Shown: positions 1-9,932, counted from the first letter of the stretch. The stretch: 64,000 nucleotides of DNA from Caballeronia glathei (GCF_000698595.1 NZ_JFHC01000017.1:48206-112205); one strand, 5' to 3'. The notes: a model not told the origin generated them from the sequence alone. Translations and numbers: made by a program.

Positions 1-921
1 CAGCACGCGCTGACACTGGAGACGGTGGAACAGGCGGAGACGTTCAGGCGGCGTCTGCTGTCGAGCCTGCTGCGCTCGGGCCAGGCACGGCAAGCGACGC
101 CCGGCGCCGTCAAGACACCGGTCTCGGTGACCGTGATCGGCGGCGGCGCGACCGGCGTCGAGCTGGCGGCGGCGCTGCGCGGCTCGGCCGAGATGGTGCG
201 CGACTATCACCTCGCCTCGCTCGACCCGGCAAGCGATATCCGCATTCGCCTCCTCGAAGGCGCGCCGCGAGTGCTGCCCGCGCTGCCCGAGCGCATCTCG
301 ACGCGCGCTCAGGAAGTGCTCGCCGGGCTCGGCGTCGAGGTCCGCCTCGGCTGCCGCGTGCAGTCGGTCGACGCCCACGCGGTCTCGACCGCGGATGGCG
401 AAACGCTCGCAAGCGACATCACCATCTGGGCCGCCGGCGTGGAAGGTCCGCCCGTCCTGCGCGCGCTTGAGGGGCTGCCGCTGAACCGGCTCGGACAGGT
501 CATCGTCGACGGGGCGCTGCAGGTCGAGTTCGGCTCGGGCATCTACGCGATGGGCGACTGCGCCGCATGCGCCGCATCGAAGGGCGACGCGCTCGTGCCG
601 CCGCGCGCGCAGGCGGCCTATCAGCAGGCCGTCTACCTTGCGGATGCGCTCGCGCGGCGTCTCGACGATCGCCCCGTGCCGCTCTTCTCCTATCGCGATC
701 AGGGAACCCTCATCTCCTTCGGACGCGCGGGTGCGGCGGGAGCCCTGATGAGCGAACTGCTGCGCCGGCCGCTTTTCATCGACGGATGGTTCGCCGCGTC
801 GTGCTACAGGCACCTCTACCGCAGACACATCTTGGGCCTCACGGGCATCAAGCGAGCGGTGATGTACGCCGCGAGCCAATGGCTCCGAGAACGTGTGCGG
901 CCCACGGTGAAGCTGAACTGA
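1..921 (+). CDS. Type II NADH:quinone dehydrogenase, C-terminal part (5' end outside window)
   Basis: The reading frame is open from base 1, so the gene starts upstream of the window; 306 residues are visible. A second Rossmann motif, VIGGGATGVELAAAL, lies near visible residue 45. A C-terminal FAD-contact motif, IYAMGDCAA, is near residue 180. Both are typical of NDH-2, the single-subunit membrane-associated enzyme that passes electrons from NADH to quinone without pumping protons. The C-terminal tail is basic and amphipathic (RHILGLTGIKRAVMYAAS), as expected for peripheral membrane attachment. It faces the leftward unknown gene that follows. The family call is firm; the exact electron acceptor is inferred. 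Confidence 0.88.
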   Translation, partial: QHALTLETVEQAETFRRRLLSSLLRSGQARQATPGAVKTPVSVTVIGGGATGVELAAALRGSAEMVRDYHLASLDPASDIRIRLLEGAPRVLPALPERISTRAQEVLAGLGVEVRLGCRVQSVDAHAVSTADGETLASDITIWAAGVEGPPVLRALEGLPLNRLGQVIVDGALQVEFGSGIYAMGDCAACAASKGDALVPPRAQAAYQQAVYLADALARRLDDRPVPLFSYRDQGTLISFGRAGAAGALMSELLRRPLFIDGWFAASCYRHLYRRHILGLTGIKRAVMYAASQWLRERVRPTVKLN

Positions 922-1118
922 CGCGGCCAGCGCATTCCACGGGAGCGCGCACGCGGGACAGCACCCCGTCCCTGCGTGCGCCCATCGTTCATGCATTCGC
1001 TGCGTATGTTGCGACGATCGGGGCGCCGGCTCTCGCGCACGAGATTTTGAGCGCCATGGCCGTATCGTTGCCAGCGGCCTGCTATTTAAAAAGGGATCGG
1101 GACACCGCGTTCAAAGCG

Positions 1119-2366
1119 TCAGACGAGGCTCCAGAGCTTCAGCAAATGGTGTCCGCGCATTTTTTCGTTGGGATCGGCCGGTTTGTAGCATGAAGAAATA
1201 CCGAGTTGGCCGGTGCTCTCGTCCAGTCTGCCAATGACGAAATCATCTCCGTTCGTTCCAGCCACGAACACGCTGTCGCCATCCGAACTCACGACGATAT
1301 CGTGCAAGGACGTGCTGCACTGTATTGCATAGTCCCGGTACGCGCGCTCATAGTTTTCCAGAAACCAGGCAAGCAAGCGGGGATTTCTCTGAATGATCCC
1401 TGACTCCACGAAATCGCCGATGTAGCCGGATAAAAGCTCAGCCCCAGGACACCATATGCCGAGCAGCGTCTGCCTGTCCCTGTCGTCGGGAGCAATGCGG
1501 GCTTCGCATACGGTGCGCGGCAGCACCATCCTGAGCGCGCGCCACCATTCGGCGCATTCGCCCGAGAACGCCGGGCTTTCCTCTTCCAGCTCGGTGAGTT
1601 CCTCGAAAAGCTGGTGCGTTGCTTCCACACTATTGAATCCGGCTGATACGCCAAGCAGCGTCGCCGTGTTTGCCGTCAATCCGCCCTCGGTATCCATGAA
1701 GAGCACATGCTTCATGAAATGAAACCGGATGTTGGTCGAAATCGACGTGTGATTGCCGTTTCCCCAGCCTGCAAAGCCGGCAAAATGGCTGCCAGGAGGA
1801 AAGTCGCGGCAAAGCCGGCAAATGATCGCGATCATCCTGCCGTTTCTGCCCCGTGTGACGCCCTCGTACCTTCCCGGATGATTGACGTTTTCTCTGAAAG
1901 CAGCTTCCACGATCGTCCCGATCGTTTGAAGAATGTCGACTGTCGACGCATTGCCGACTGCATGCGCCACAGGCGTCACGAGCTCCACGAAGTCGCGCAG
2001 ACGAGTTCCGCCACGACAGGCATAAAACCTTCGAATGTGCGTGTGATGTAGCACGACATGTGGCCATGCCGCCTGGAGGGGAGCGAGAGAAGCGACGTTT
2101 CCGGGAATGTCGGAGAGGTTGTCAATCAGCTCGGCATCGACGAATACCAGATCCGTGAGCTTGGCTGCCGACATCTGAAGGAACGACAGCAGGACATTTT
2201 CGCGGGCCAGCACATGAGGGCGGGTGACGATCATCCGTCGGAACACACCCCATTCCGACCAGACGATATCAATGGCTCCCTGCAGAAGCGCACCCTGCCG
2301 AGCGACGAAATTCGGACTCGGCTGGGCTATCTGGGACCATGTGCAAAGATCGTCGATTCTTGGCAT
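1119..2366 (-). CDS. Unrecognised 415-aa protein at the tail of the T6SS left arm
   Basis: I do not recognise this family. The start at MPRIDDLC is chosen because GAGGAAAAG sits just before that ATG; a longer form beginning 17 codons upstream (2417) lacks such a site. No signal peptide or membrane segment is seen. The middle is rich in aromatic residues, His and Gly (GWGNGNHTSIST, then RFHFMKHVLFMDTEGG). The last 60 residues alternate beta-strand-like stretches (SVFVAGTNGDDFVIGRLD). It lies 174 bp downstream of tssA on the same strand. It appears less GC-rich than the T6SS genes, which hints at separate acquisition. A T6SS-linked effector or accessory protein is possible but is inferred from position only. 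Confidence 0.6.
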   Translation of the reverse strand: MPRIDDLCTWSQIAQPSPNFVARQGALLQGAIDIVWSEWGVFRRMIVTRPHVLARENVLLSFLQMSAAKLTDLVFVDAELIDNLSDIPGNVASLAPLQAAWPHVVLHHTHIRRFYACRGGTRLRDFVELVTPVAHAVGNASTVDILQTIGTIVEAAFRENVNHPGRYEGVTRGRNGRMIAIICRLCRDFPPGSHFAGFAGWGNGNHTSISTNIRFHFMKHVLFMDTEGGLTANTATLLGVSAGFNSVEATHQLFEELTELEEESPAFSGECAEWWRALRMVLPRTVCEARIAPDDRDRQTLLGIWCPGAELLSGYIGDFVESGIIQRNPRLLAWFLENYERAYRDYAIQCSTSLHDIVVSSDGDSVFVAGTNGDDFVIGRLDESTGQLGISSCYKPADPNEKMRGHHLLKLWSLV

Positions 2367-2540
2367 CTTTTCCTCTTCTGTCTGCATGACCGGCAAGAGC
2401 ATGAAAGCAAACGGCAAGTTGCCGAGCCCGGCGCCCGGTATTCGGCGCTGGCGGTCTTGTCATTGAGCTTCGGGCTCGGCGTCGGCCTGTCCTTCGGTTC
2501 CGTGCTGGCCGTCACGGCCGGGCGAAGCTGTCCGCACCGT

Positions 2541-3614
2541 TCATTTCTTCTCGGCCGCAGACGGCAACAAACCGAGCGCAGTCCACAGCTTCTGTCCATC
2601 CACACCCGCGGACATCAGTTCCTGCAGCAACACAGGCAACGGCTTGCCGCCCCACTCCAGCGCGAGCCGGATCATGTAAGGCACAGGGCTATGCGGCTCG
2701 TAACGCATCAGGTACTCCGCGATCGACGCCAGTTGTCGATACGCATCGTCGCGGCTTTGCGGCATGCCCTGCGCAATGGTTCCGGCAAAGCCCGGTGCTG
2801 GCGCACCGGCTTCGCTTGCCGGTGCGACCTGCTGCGTCTGTGACTTCGGATGCATGGCGAGGCACTCCATCAGTACAAGTTCTGCATCAGCGATCGCCCT
2901 GACGAGCGTCGCGAAGCTCGGTGCCTCGGCACCAAGCCGAGGCGTACACCAGGCATCCACGCGCTCGATCAGCGGCCGCGCTGCGGCAATCGAAGCCTGT
3001 TCGATCAGCAACTCCGCCGGCGACGCACGCGCCGCCTCATGCAGCACATTCAATGCGCGCGCGGCCGCCTCGCGTTTGGCAGCGGGCATGTCCTGACGCG
3101 CACGCGCGGCAAGCGCCTCGCGCTGCGCCGCGTGCCATTGCGCGAGCGTTCCACGCAGCCCCTCACGACCTCCAAACAACTCGACCCGGGTCGACAACAG
3201 GTCGGCATACGCGCCGGCGAGCCAGGCCAGCGGCGCGGCGCGAAAGCCGAAGTCGCCGTCTCGAGGCAGTGGATGCAAGTCGTCCCAGAAGCGCTCGCAC
3301 AGCCCTGAGATCAATTCGAAACAATGCGGCAGCGCGGGCCATCCGTAGAGATGCAGCCAGCTCTCGCCAAGCCATGCGGCGATCGTCAGGTCCTTGCTGC
3401 GCTCGATGAGCAAGCGTCGGCAGCCCGCTTCGACCGCGTGCCAGTCCGCAGTCTTCAATTCGGTCTGCCAGACACCGACCGGCAGGCTCGGATCGTCCTC
3501 GCGACGCGCGCTGCGTATCGCGTCGAAGTCGGCATCGTGCAGCAGGGGCACGCCGCATCGCGCATCGCCCGGCACGGGCTCCAGCAGCGCGGCAATCTCG
3601 AATTCGGGAATCAT
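2541..3614 (-). CDS. tssA: T6SS protein TssA (ImpA N-terminal family)
   Basis: A 357-aa cytoplasmic protein with an ImpA-type N-terminal region (GDARCGVPLLHDADFDAI, then the W-x-x-V-E repeats around residues 50-75). A central linker and a C-terminal helical region resembling short-form TssA follow. TssA caps or primes the growing sheath/tube and links baseplate to membrane complex. The ATG overlaps the tssM stop as ATGA, so it is translationally coupled to tssM. It ends the conserved J-K-L-M-A arm. The C-terminal motif YEPHSPVPYMIRLALEW is typical of the family. Confidence 0.93.
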   Translation of the reverse strand: MIPEFEIAALLEPVPGDARCGVPLLHDADFDAIRSARREDDPSLPVGVWQTELKTADWHAVEAGCRRLLIERSKDLTIAAWLGESWLHLYGWPALPHCFELISGLCERFWDDLHPLPRDGDFGFRAAPLAWLAGAYADLLSTRVELFGGREGLRGTLAQWHAAQREALAARARQDMPAAKREAAARALNVLHEAARASPAELLIEQASIAAARPLIERVDAWCTPRLGAEAPSFATLVRAIADAELVLMECLAMHPKSQTQQVAPASEAGAPAPGFAGTIAQGMPQSRDDAYRQLASIAEYLMRYEPHSPVPYMIRLALEWGGKPLPVLLQELMSAGVDGQKLWTALGLLPSAAEKK

Positions 3615-6600
3615 CCGCGTCCAGCCTCGTCTTGAATCGTCGTTGCCGGGTATCTCACGGTGGACATTCCCGGCCCTTCATACGCCGGCGCCGCAACCGG
3701 CAAATCCGGAATGGCCTGCGGCGTCTTCGCCGCACCGACGAAACCGACCCGCATGAACATCCTCGCGGTCTGAATCGCGCCACTCCGGTCGTGTACCGGC
3801 ACGGTCAACAGCAAACGCGCCGGCTGCGCCGGGCCCGCACCACCCGAAGCACTCGCGGCGCCTGGCTCGCCCTGCATCTGATGCAGCCGCACGAGGCGCA
3901 GCAGTGCCCACGTGTCGCCGCCGCTCCATGTCGCGACGCTGAGCTCGCTCGACAGCGTCGGCTGCGCGGCGTCGAACATGGGCTGCCACGGGGAGTCCTT
4001 CGCCCAGCGCAGGCCAAGGGATACCGGCAAGCCGGGCTTCCAGCGCGCGGGCGGGCCGCCCGACGATGGATACGTCAGCACGTCGCTTCCACTCGCAAGC
4101 TTCCATTCGATTACCTGATCGGCGCCGACTTCGTCCGCGCGATCGACGCGCCATTCGACATTCAGTTCCACGCCTTGCAACGCGCCGTCCGCGCCGCGTG
4201 CAACGAGCGCGTCGAGCCACGGCTTTGCTTGCGCCAGCTGCGCGAGAAACTGCTCGCTGCCGGTGCGGCCGCGTCCTGCCGCGGCGGCGGCCGCCAGTCC
4301 GCGCTGCGCGTCGGCGAGATGCTGGTCGAGCAGCGCCACGAACGCCGCCGTCTGGCGAATATCCGCAGCCGGCGCATTGGCGTTAGCGGCAAACGGGAAG
4401 CGTCCTGCCAGATAACGCGAGAAAAAGCTGCGGATCTGCTCGTATGCCTCCATGCCGTTGCCCGTCTGCAGCCGAAAGCACTGCTCGCGCGCGGACGATA
4501 CGAGACGCATGCCGGCGCTCGCGACAATGTCGCGCGTTTCGGGCACGACGATCTGGGCGAGCGATACGCTGCAGTTGTCGACGTCGAGCTTGTCGAGCTG
4601 GTCGGCGATGATCGCCGGCACCGCGATGATCGCGCTCGTCGGGCTTTTCGCGCGGTACTGCGCGAGGTCGGCGGACAACGCCTTCCAACGGCTCACGAGC
4701 TGCATGTCGGCCGGTGCGAGCGGCTGCTTCTGGGCGCTCAGCCAGTCGAGTGCGCTCGTAGCGTAGCTCGCGGTATCGGCCACCGCCGCCGCCTGCGCGG
4801 CGAGATAGGCTTGCAGCGCCTGCGGCGTCGCCGCCCCGAACGCACGCAGCGAACCGCCGGGGCGGCCGTTCCAGCCGGAAAAATCACCCCGTGCCGGGGT
4901 AAATGGCGCGAGTGACTGGAGTTGCGCGTCGGTCGCGCGCAACACCGCCAGCGCGGCGTCGCTCACGTGCAAGGCGACGCTCGTCGCGAGATCGCCGCGC
5001 CCGAGGGAATCGAACGCGGCGATCAGATCCAGCGCGCTCTTGCGCAATGCATCGAATTGCAGCGCGGCTTCCGCCGGCGGACTGCCGTCGCGCTGTGCGG
5101 CCTGCGACGCGGCCGCCGAAAGCGCGCTCACCATGCTGTGCACCGCGTCGTTGCCTGCGGCTGCGAGGAGCGCATCGCGATACGCGTCCGGCGCCTGCGC
5201 GAGCGGCCCCGCCACGTATTGGCGGTACGCGGGCAACACAGCGAGCGCGCGTTGAACGCCACTCGCGTCGACAGTGCGTATCGCCTCATTGCCATCGCCC
5301 GATGCGGCGACGAACGGCTGCTCGAGCAGCGTGCGCAACGCGTCGCGCAACGGCGGCAGGTCTGCGGCGAGCTGCATTCCGCTGGCAGGCGAGGCGCTCA
5401 GCACGCTCGGCAGATTGTCGTGCACGAGCCAGCGCGCGGCGAACGCATTCTGTTCCGCCTGCTGGTGCGCAAGCACGGCCTGCACGGGTGCCTCGCCGAT
5501 CAGGCGCAAATGGCGCGCGGTATCGTACATCGCGGTCAGGCCCGGCACCAGTTCCTTGCCGCGCGCACCGGCCCAGCCGTGATCGGCGGTTTCGACCTGC
5601 ACTGCGAGCACATCGATGCGGGCGGCGAAGTCCGCGAGCATCTCATCCGTCGGCGTCGCGCCGGGCGTGCGCAGAAGCGTGAGTGTCGCCTGGACCTGCG
5701 CCGCATTCGCCGTCAACGTCGAATCCGAGTACACGCGGTCCAGCCACGCGTCGAAGGTCTCTTCGAAGCAGGCGCTCGCACGCTGCCGCGCGACAGTCGC
5801 GTCCTTGCCTGCGAACGACACCACGCCGTTCGCGACAACGGTCTCGCTGATCGCATTTTCGAGGCCCTCCCGATCCGGTATGTGATCGGGATCGAGCTTC
5901 ACGCCGACGGCCTCGCGCATCAATTGCGCGAGCATCGCCACGTTGCCGCTGCCGGCCTGGACAAGCTCGTTGTAGCGCGTGATCAGATGCTCGGCTTGCG
6001 CGGCGTTGGCCACGAGCTGCGCGCCCGCGACGTACTCCGGAAAGTCCTGTGGCCGGGACGAAGCCTGGGGCGCGGCGTCGGGCGCGGGAGCGGCGTCCGG
6101 CGTGCACGACAGCTGCCCGAACCGCGCGATGAAACGCTCGCGCAGCGGTACGAACACGAGCCCGCGCAGCATGTGCCGCTGCGCGTCGCGCACCGTCCGG
6201 TCGAAGACCAGGTAGGAGAGCGGCATGAAGGGCGACGTCACGCGCCAGCGCGGCACCTTCATCAGCGTGTCGGCCACTGCGCCGAGCGCCTTCGCTGTGG
6301 CCGCATCCCCCTTGTCGGATTCCCGGTAGGTGGTGCGCGCGAGTGTCAGCGTGTCATAGGCGGCGACCAGCGCGCGCGCGTCGCTGCGCACATGCCACCA
6401 CGACACGCCGAGCCCCACGCACCAGCAGACGGCGAGCACGGCGGCGATCACGGTCGCCGCCCGGTGCCGCCGCATCCGCAACGCGAGCACGCGCGGAATC
6501 GGCGCGGCAAGCCCCTGGCCGGACAACAGCACGTCGTGCCACAGCCGTGCGGCGAAATCGGGCACCGCGGTCCGTGCGCGGTCCGCAGCGGCGCTGCCTG

Positions 6601-7534
6601 CCGCACCGGCGCCGTCATCTCCCGGACGCTGTCCGGGCACCGCGCCGATGCAGTAGATGCCGCGCAGTTGCGGCGCCGTTCCATCGGCCGCGCCGCGCAG
6701 TGCTACGTCGATCCGGTCCCGCAGCGGCACGCGCAGCCGGTCGAGCCGCTGCGGCAGCAGAAACAGCGCGGCGTCGACATTGCCGTCGACCGTTCCCAGT
6801 TCCGTGATGGTCTCGGCCAGCGCGGCGCGCATCGAGGCGAACGCCTCGTCGATCCAGGCTTCCTCGTACGCACGCTTTCGTGAGTAAGGCGTAGCCCAGC
6901 CGAGCGGCGTGCTGCCGGCCGCCGCGCGGTGCAGGCCCGCTGCGAGTGCGTCGAATCCGCCAAGCGCGTCGCACCCGCTGATCACCACGTAAAGCGGCAG
7001 CATCAGGCCGAACTGCCGCTGCAGCGCGACGAGCTTGCGCGACGACTCGAGCGCGGCGGCGCTGACTTCGCGCGGCTGGCCCGTTTCGTCGACGAGCGCG
7101 TCCGCTGCTATCACCCAGAGAATCGCGTCGAGCGGCCGCCCCGGACGGTTGCGCAGCAACGCGCGCAACAGCTTGTGCCATGCGCCGAGCTGGCGGTCGG
7201 CAGGCGGCGCGGCGAGCATGTCGTGCGGCTCGGCGATCAGGAGGCCCTCGGCGTCGTTCCAAAGCCGCCCGAACCAGCCCTGCTCCCCAATGGGGGTGAG
7301 CCGCCAGCCGCGGCACAACGCATCGAGCGCGGCGGGCTCGCCGGTGGCAAGCACCCGCGGAATCGAATACGGGTCGCGCACGCCCATCGCGCCGTGCGCG
7401 GCGCGAATCGCCGCGCCGAAGCTGCGCAGCGGCTTCTGGTCCTGACGCCTGCGCCGCCACTGGACCACGGCGGCGACGGCCAGCCCGACCAGCAACAGCG
7501 CAATCAGGCCGAGCAGAGCCACGATGAGCGTCAT
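3611..7534 (-). CDS. tssM: T6SS membrane-complex protein TssM (IcmF), degenerate P-loop
   Basis: 1307 aa, an inner-membrane subunit that spans into the periplasm and binds TssJ and TssL. The start MTLIVALLG is chosen because its ATG overlaps the tssL stop (ATGA); translation upstream is low-complexity Arg/Gly. One hydrophobic segment covers residues 2-25 and another (VIAAVLAVCWCVGLGVSWW) follows the cytoplasmic domain; the large C-terminal part is periplasmic. Where IcmF proteins normally have a GxxGxGKT P-loop after 'IPWYLV', this one reads IPRVLATGEPAALDALC (residues 59-74), with no GKT. The NTPase is therefore probably inactive. The C-terminal domain (WALLRLVRLHQMQG, then beta-rich) matches the TssJ-binding region. 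Confidence 0.93.
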   Translation of the reverse strand: MTLIVALLGLIALLLVGLAVAAVVQWRRRRQDQKPLRSFGAAIRAAHGAMGVRDPYSIPRVLATGEPAALDALCRGWRLTPIGEQGWFGRLWNDAEGLLIAEPHDMLAAPPADRQLGAWHKLLRALLRNRPGRPLDAILWVIAADALVDETGQPREVSAAALESSRKLVALQRQFGLMLPLYVVISGCDALGGFDALAAGLHRAAAGSTPLGWATPYSRKRAYEEAWIDEAFASMRAALAETITELGTVDGNVDAALFLLPQRLDRLRVPLRDRIDVALRGAADGTAPQLRGIYCIGAVPGQRPGDDGAGAAGSAAADRARTAVPDFAARLWHDVLLSGQGLAAPIPRVLALRMRRHRAATVIAAVLAVCWCVGLGVSWWHVRSDARALVAAYDTLTLARTTYRESDKGDAATAKALGAVADTLMKVPRWRVTSPFMPLSYLVFDRTVRDAQRHMLRGLVFVPLRERFIARFGQLSCTPDAAPAPDAAPQASSRPQDFPEYVAGAQLVANAAQAEHLITRYNELVQAGSGNVAMLAQLMREAVGVKLDPDHIPDREGLENAISETVVANGVVSFAGKDATVARQRASACFEETFDAWLDRVYSDSTLTANAAQVQATLTLLRTPGATPTDEMLADFAARIDVLAVQVETADHGWAGARGKELVPGLTAMYDTARHLRLIGEAPVQAVLAHQQAEQNAFAARWLVHDNLPSVLSASPASGMQLAADLPPLRDALRTLLEQPFVAASGDGNEAIRTVDASGVQRALAVLPAYRQYVAGPLAQAPDAYRDALLAAAGNDAVHSMVSALSAAASQAAQRDGSPPAEAALQFDALRKSALDLIAAFDSLGRGDLATSVALHVSDAALAVLRATDAQLQSLAPFTPARGDFSGWNGRPGGSLRAFGAATPQALQAYLAAQAAAVADTASYATSALDWLSAQKQPLAPADMQLVSRWKALSADLAQYRAKSPTSAIIAVPAIIADQLDKLDVDNCSVSLAQIVVPETRDIVASAGMRLVSSAREQCFRLQTGNGMEAYEQIRSFFSRYLAGRFPFAANANAPAADIRQTAAFVALLDQHLADAQRGLAAAAAAGRGRTGSEQFLAQLAQAKPWLDALVARGADGALQGVELNVEWRVDRADEVGADQVIEWKLASGSDVLTYPSSGGPPARWKPGLPVSLGLRWAKDSPWQPMFDAAQPTLSSELSVATWSGGDTWALLRLVRLHQMQGEPGAASASGGAGPAQPARLLLTVPVHDRSGAIQTARMFMRVGFVGAAKTPQAIPDLPVAAPAYEGPGMSTVRYPATTIQDEAGRG

Positions 7535-8520
7535 GGCGCGTCTCCCCGAACCGACGCGGCCGTGCGCACGACCAGACTGCCCCCCTCCGGCAACTGCACC
7601 ATCGGCGCAGCCGGCTTCGGGCTCGCGTCCTGCGGCGCCACGGGCTCGCCGGCGCGGGCGGCGGGCGGCGCAGGCGGGGCAGGCGGGACGTGCGGGCGCG
7701 GCGCGGCCGGCAGCGGCATCACCACGCCGGAGACGCTCGTGGTGTCGACCGCCGGCCGGGCATCGGCGAACGAGACCGCCACGAATTGCTCTACCGCGGG
7801 ACGCACGCGAGAGGTGGTGACGGTCCAGACCAGGTGGGAAGCGCCCAGTAGCGCGCACAGACCGGCAGCCAGCAGCAACACGAAACGCGCCACGTCAGGA
7901 AACATCTGCGTGAGCGGCATCGCGTGACGCGGCGCAACGCCCGCGCGTTCGAGCGGCGCAGAAAGATGCGCCGGTTCCGCGTCGCGCTGCAAGGCGAACG
8001 CGAACAGCGCGTGGCGCAGCTGATCATGCCGCAGCGCGCCCTCCTCGCCGCGCAAGCGGCCTTTGAAGCCGAGAGTCAGGCATGCGAGGTATACATTGGC
8101 GAGATCGCGCTGCGACGGATCGCGCCCGGCAAGCAGCGCTTCGATCGCGTCGGGCAGGCGCTCGCCCGCGGCGCGCGTGCCGAACACGCGCATTTCGAGC
8201 GGCTGGGCTTCCCACGCCGCGCTGCCCGCCCATTCGGAGAACAGCAGCAATTCGTCCAGCAGCGCGACGAACGCATACTGAGCAGCCGCGATGTCCGCTT
8301 CCCCCGCGGCCCCGGTCCATGCCATCGCCTCGCGCGCAAGGCGCCGTGTCGCCGCCGCCAGTTGCGCGGCGAATGCGTCGACCTGCGCGGCCGTGTCGAG
8401 CGTCTCGCGAGCGGCCCGCTCTAGCGCGGCGCGTGCGTTCGTTGCATGCTCGAACGCGCCGACGAACGCGCGCATCAACGGCGTGCGCTCGTCACCCGGC
8501 AGCGTGCTGTAGTCACTCAT
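7531..8520 (-). CDS. tssL: T6SS protein TssL (DotU/IcmH family)
   Basis: 329 aa. The N-terminal cytoplasmic DotU/IcmH helical domain (about residues 1-195) includes YAFVALLDELLLFSEWAGSA and the family motif AWEAQPLEMRVFG. A single transmembrane segment (FVLLLAAGLCALLGASHLVW) is followed by a roughly 100-residue Pro/Ala-rich periplasmic tail. There is no OmpA-like peptidoglycan-binding domain, so anchoring to the wall must come from elsewhere. The ATG at 8520 overlaps the end of tssK by 8 bp; longer starts lie inside tssK. It forms the TssJLM membrane complex. Confidence 0.93.
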   Translation of the reverse strand: MSDYSTLPGDERTPLMRAFVGAFEHATNARAALERAARETLDTAAQVDAFAAQLAAATRRLAREAMAWTGAAGEADIAAAQYAFVALLDELLLFSEWAGSAAWEAQPLEMRVFGTRAAGERLPDAIEALLAGRDPSQRDLANVYLACLTLGFKGRLRGEEGALRHDQLRHALFAFALQRDAEPAHLSAPLERAGVAPRHAMPLTQMFPDVARFVLLLAAGLCALLGASHLVWTVTTSRVRPAVEQFVAVSFADARPAVDTTSVSGVVMPLPAAPRPHVPPAPPAPPAARAGEPVAPQDASPKPAAPMVQLPEGGSLVVRTAASVRGDAP

Positions 8521-9880
8521 TGCCGTCGCGCCCCGCGCGCGCCGTGCCTTCGGGCGCTTCGTCGGTCGGCGTGAAAAGTTGCATGGCCCATGGCGCAACG
8601 CGGGCCGCACCCGGACGAACGTCGATCACAAGCGGTTGCGTGTAGTCGAACCACGTGTCGTCGAGCACGATGGCAAACATCGCCGTGTCGTCGCCTGCGC
8701 TGTAGGCGGCCCGCTCCTCGCGCGCGAGCCGCCGCCGCGAGAGACCGCGCATGCGCTGCCGGACGAGCGTCGGCAGATGCGGGCGCGACGCGATCACCGT
8801 CTCGTCGAACCATGCGCCCGCGTCACGCTCGCCCGCATCGGCGGGCATGCGCAGCCCGACCACCAGTTCCTTCTGCAGCGTGCCGCTGTCGAATGGCGGT
8901 CCGATCCAGAATCCGCCCGCCTCCTCGGCAAACTGGCGTACGCGATACCCCTCGCGCACCGTCGAGAGCGCGTCGTCGATCCATTCGAGCAGAGGGTCGA
9001 ACGATGCCAGCAACTCCATGTAGTCGAACGGCGCGAACACCGGCACGCCGCGCTCCGGGCGCAGGCCCGCCAGCGCGCCCGCCATGCCGGCCAGAACGCG
9101 ATGCAGATCGAGCGGATGCGCGGCGCGCGACAGGAGCGCCGCCTCGAGTTCCGGCAGACGCATCCACAGCGCGGTCAGTTGACGCTCGATCTGGGCGGCA
9201 TCGTCGAGTTCGCCGGCGTGCCGCGCGGCGCCGAGCCGGCCCGCGAGAAACACGCATTTCTCCCGCGCCCGCAGCAGCATGCGCATCACGCGCTGCCCGA
9301 GCAGCGTATCCGGCCTGACGAGCGGGCACGGCGCGACATACTCGGTCAGCGCGACACCACCGCCCTGTTGCCTCAGTCGCATCAACGGCAACCGGTCGTA
9401 TTCCTGGTTGCCGAGACCGGTCATCAGATGCAGACGCGGCCGCCACGTCGTGATCGTCGCCGGATCAGCCCCCGCCGTCAGATCAGGGACGTCGTTGCTC
9501 TGCTGCTGCAGGTAGCGCGCGCCGCGCTGGTCGAGCTGGCCGCCGCGATAAAGCGGCGGTACCGCCAGATAGACCGTGACGGTCTGCTCCGGCGAGCTGA
9601 ATGCCTGCCTCACGTCCACCTGCAGCACGGGGTCGTCCACGGTGTGGCGGATCGGCAGGCCGTCCGCGAGAATGGCGTCGAGCGCCGTGATGCGCACCAG
9701 GCCTTCGGTGAGCCCGGCTTCTTCCTGCTCGAGCGAGAGCACGCCCCAGAATTGCGGCCGCGCCGCGCCCGCGAGCAATGCCGCATGACCGGCCGCGTGC
9801 AGCGCCTGCGTCTGGAAATGTTGCGGCAGCAACGGCATGCCTTCAAACCAGCAGATCGGATCGGGAAACAGGTTGCGCAT
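8513..9880 (-). CDS. tssK: T6SS baseplate protein TssK
   Basis: 455 aa beginning MRNLFPDPICWFEGMPLLPQHFQ, the characteristic TssK N terminus (W-x-EGM-x-L-x-PQHFQ). TssK trimers connect the TssEFG wedge to the cytoplasmic faces of TssL and TssM. The length is normal and no domain is missing. It sits 52 bp downstream of tssJ and overlaps tssL by 8 bp, so it is part of the same leftward operon. Confidence 0.95.
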   Translation of the reverse strand: MRNLFPDPICWFEGMPLLPQHFQTQALHAAGHAALLAGAARPQFWGVLSLEQEEAGLTEGLVRITALDAILADGLPIRHTVDDPVLQVDVRQAFSSPEQTVTVYLAVPPLYRGGQLDQRGARYLQQQSNDVPDLTAGADPATITTWRPRLHLMTGLGNQEYDRLPLMRLRQQGGGVALTEYVAPCPLVRPDTLLGQRVMRMLLRAREKCVFLAGRLGAARHAGELDDAAQIERQLTALWMRLPELEAALLSRAAHPLDLHRVLAGMAGALAGLRPERGVPVFAPFDYMELLASFDPLLEWIDDALSTVREGYRVRQFAEEAGGFWIGPPFDSGTLQKELVVGLRMPADAGERDAGAWFDETVIASRPHLPTLVRQRMRGLSRRRLAREERAAYSAGDDTAMFAIVLDDTWFDYTQPLVIDVRPGAARVAPWAMQLFTPTDEAPEGTARAGRDGNE

Positions 9881-9932
9881 GATGGTTAGTCCGCCGGTCT
9901 TGCCGGCTTCGTGGAGCCGCGCGCGGCAGAAT

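Noticed and set aside
4922..6883. 653-codon rightward frame opposite tssM
   Set aside because: Arg/His/Ala-rich shadow of tssM with no domain.
7535..7858. A longer tssM start at 7858
   Set aside because: The extra 108 residues are Arg/Gly/Ala noise lying inside tssL, and the ATG at 7534 shows the normal ATGA overlap and an immediate membrane helix.
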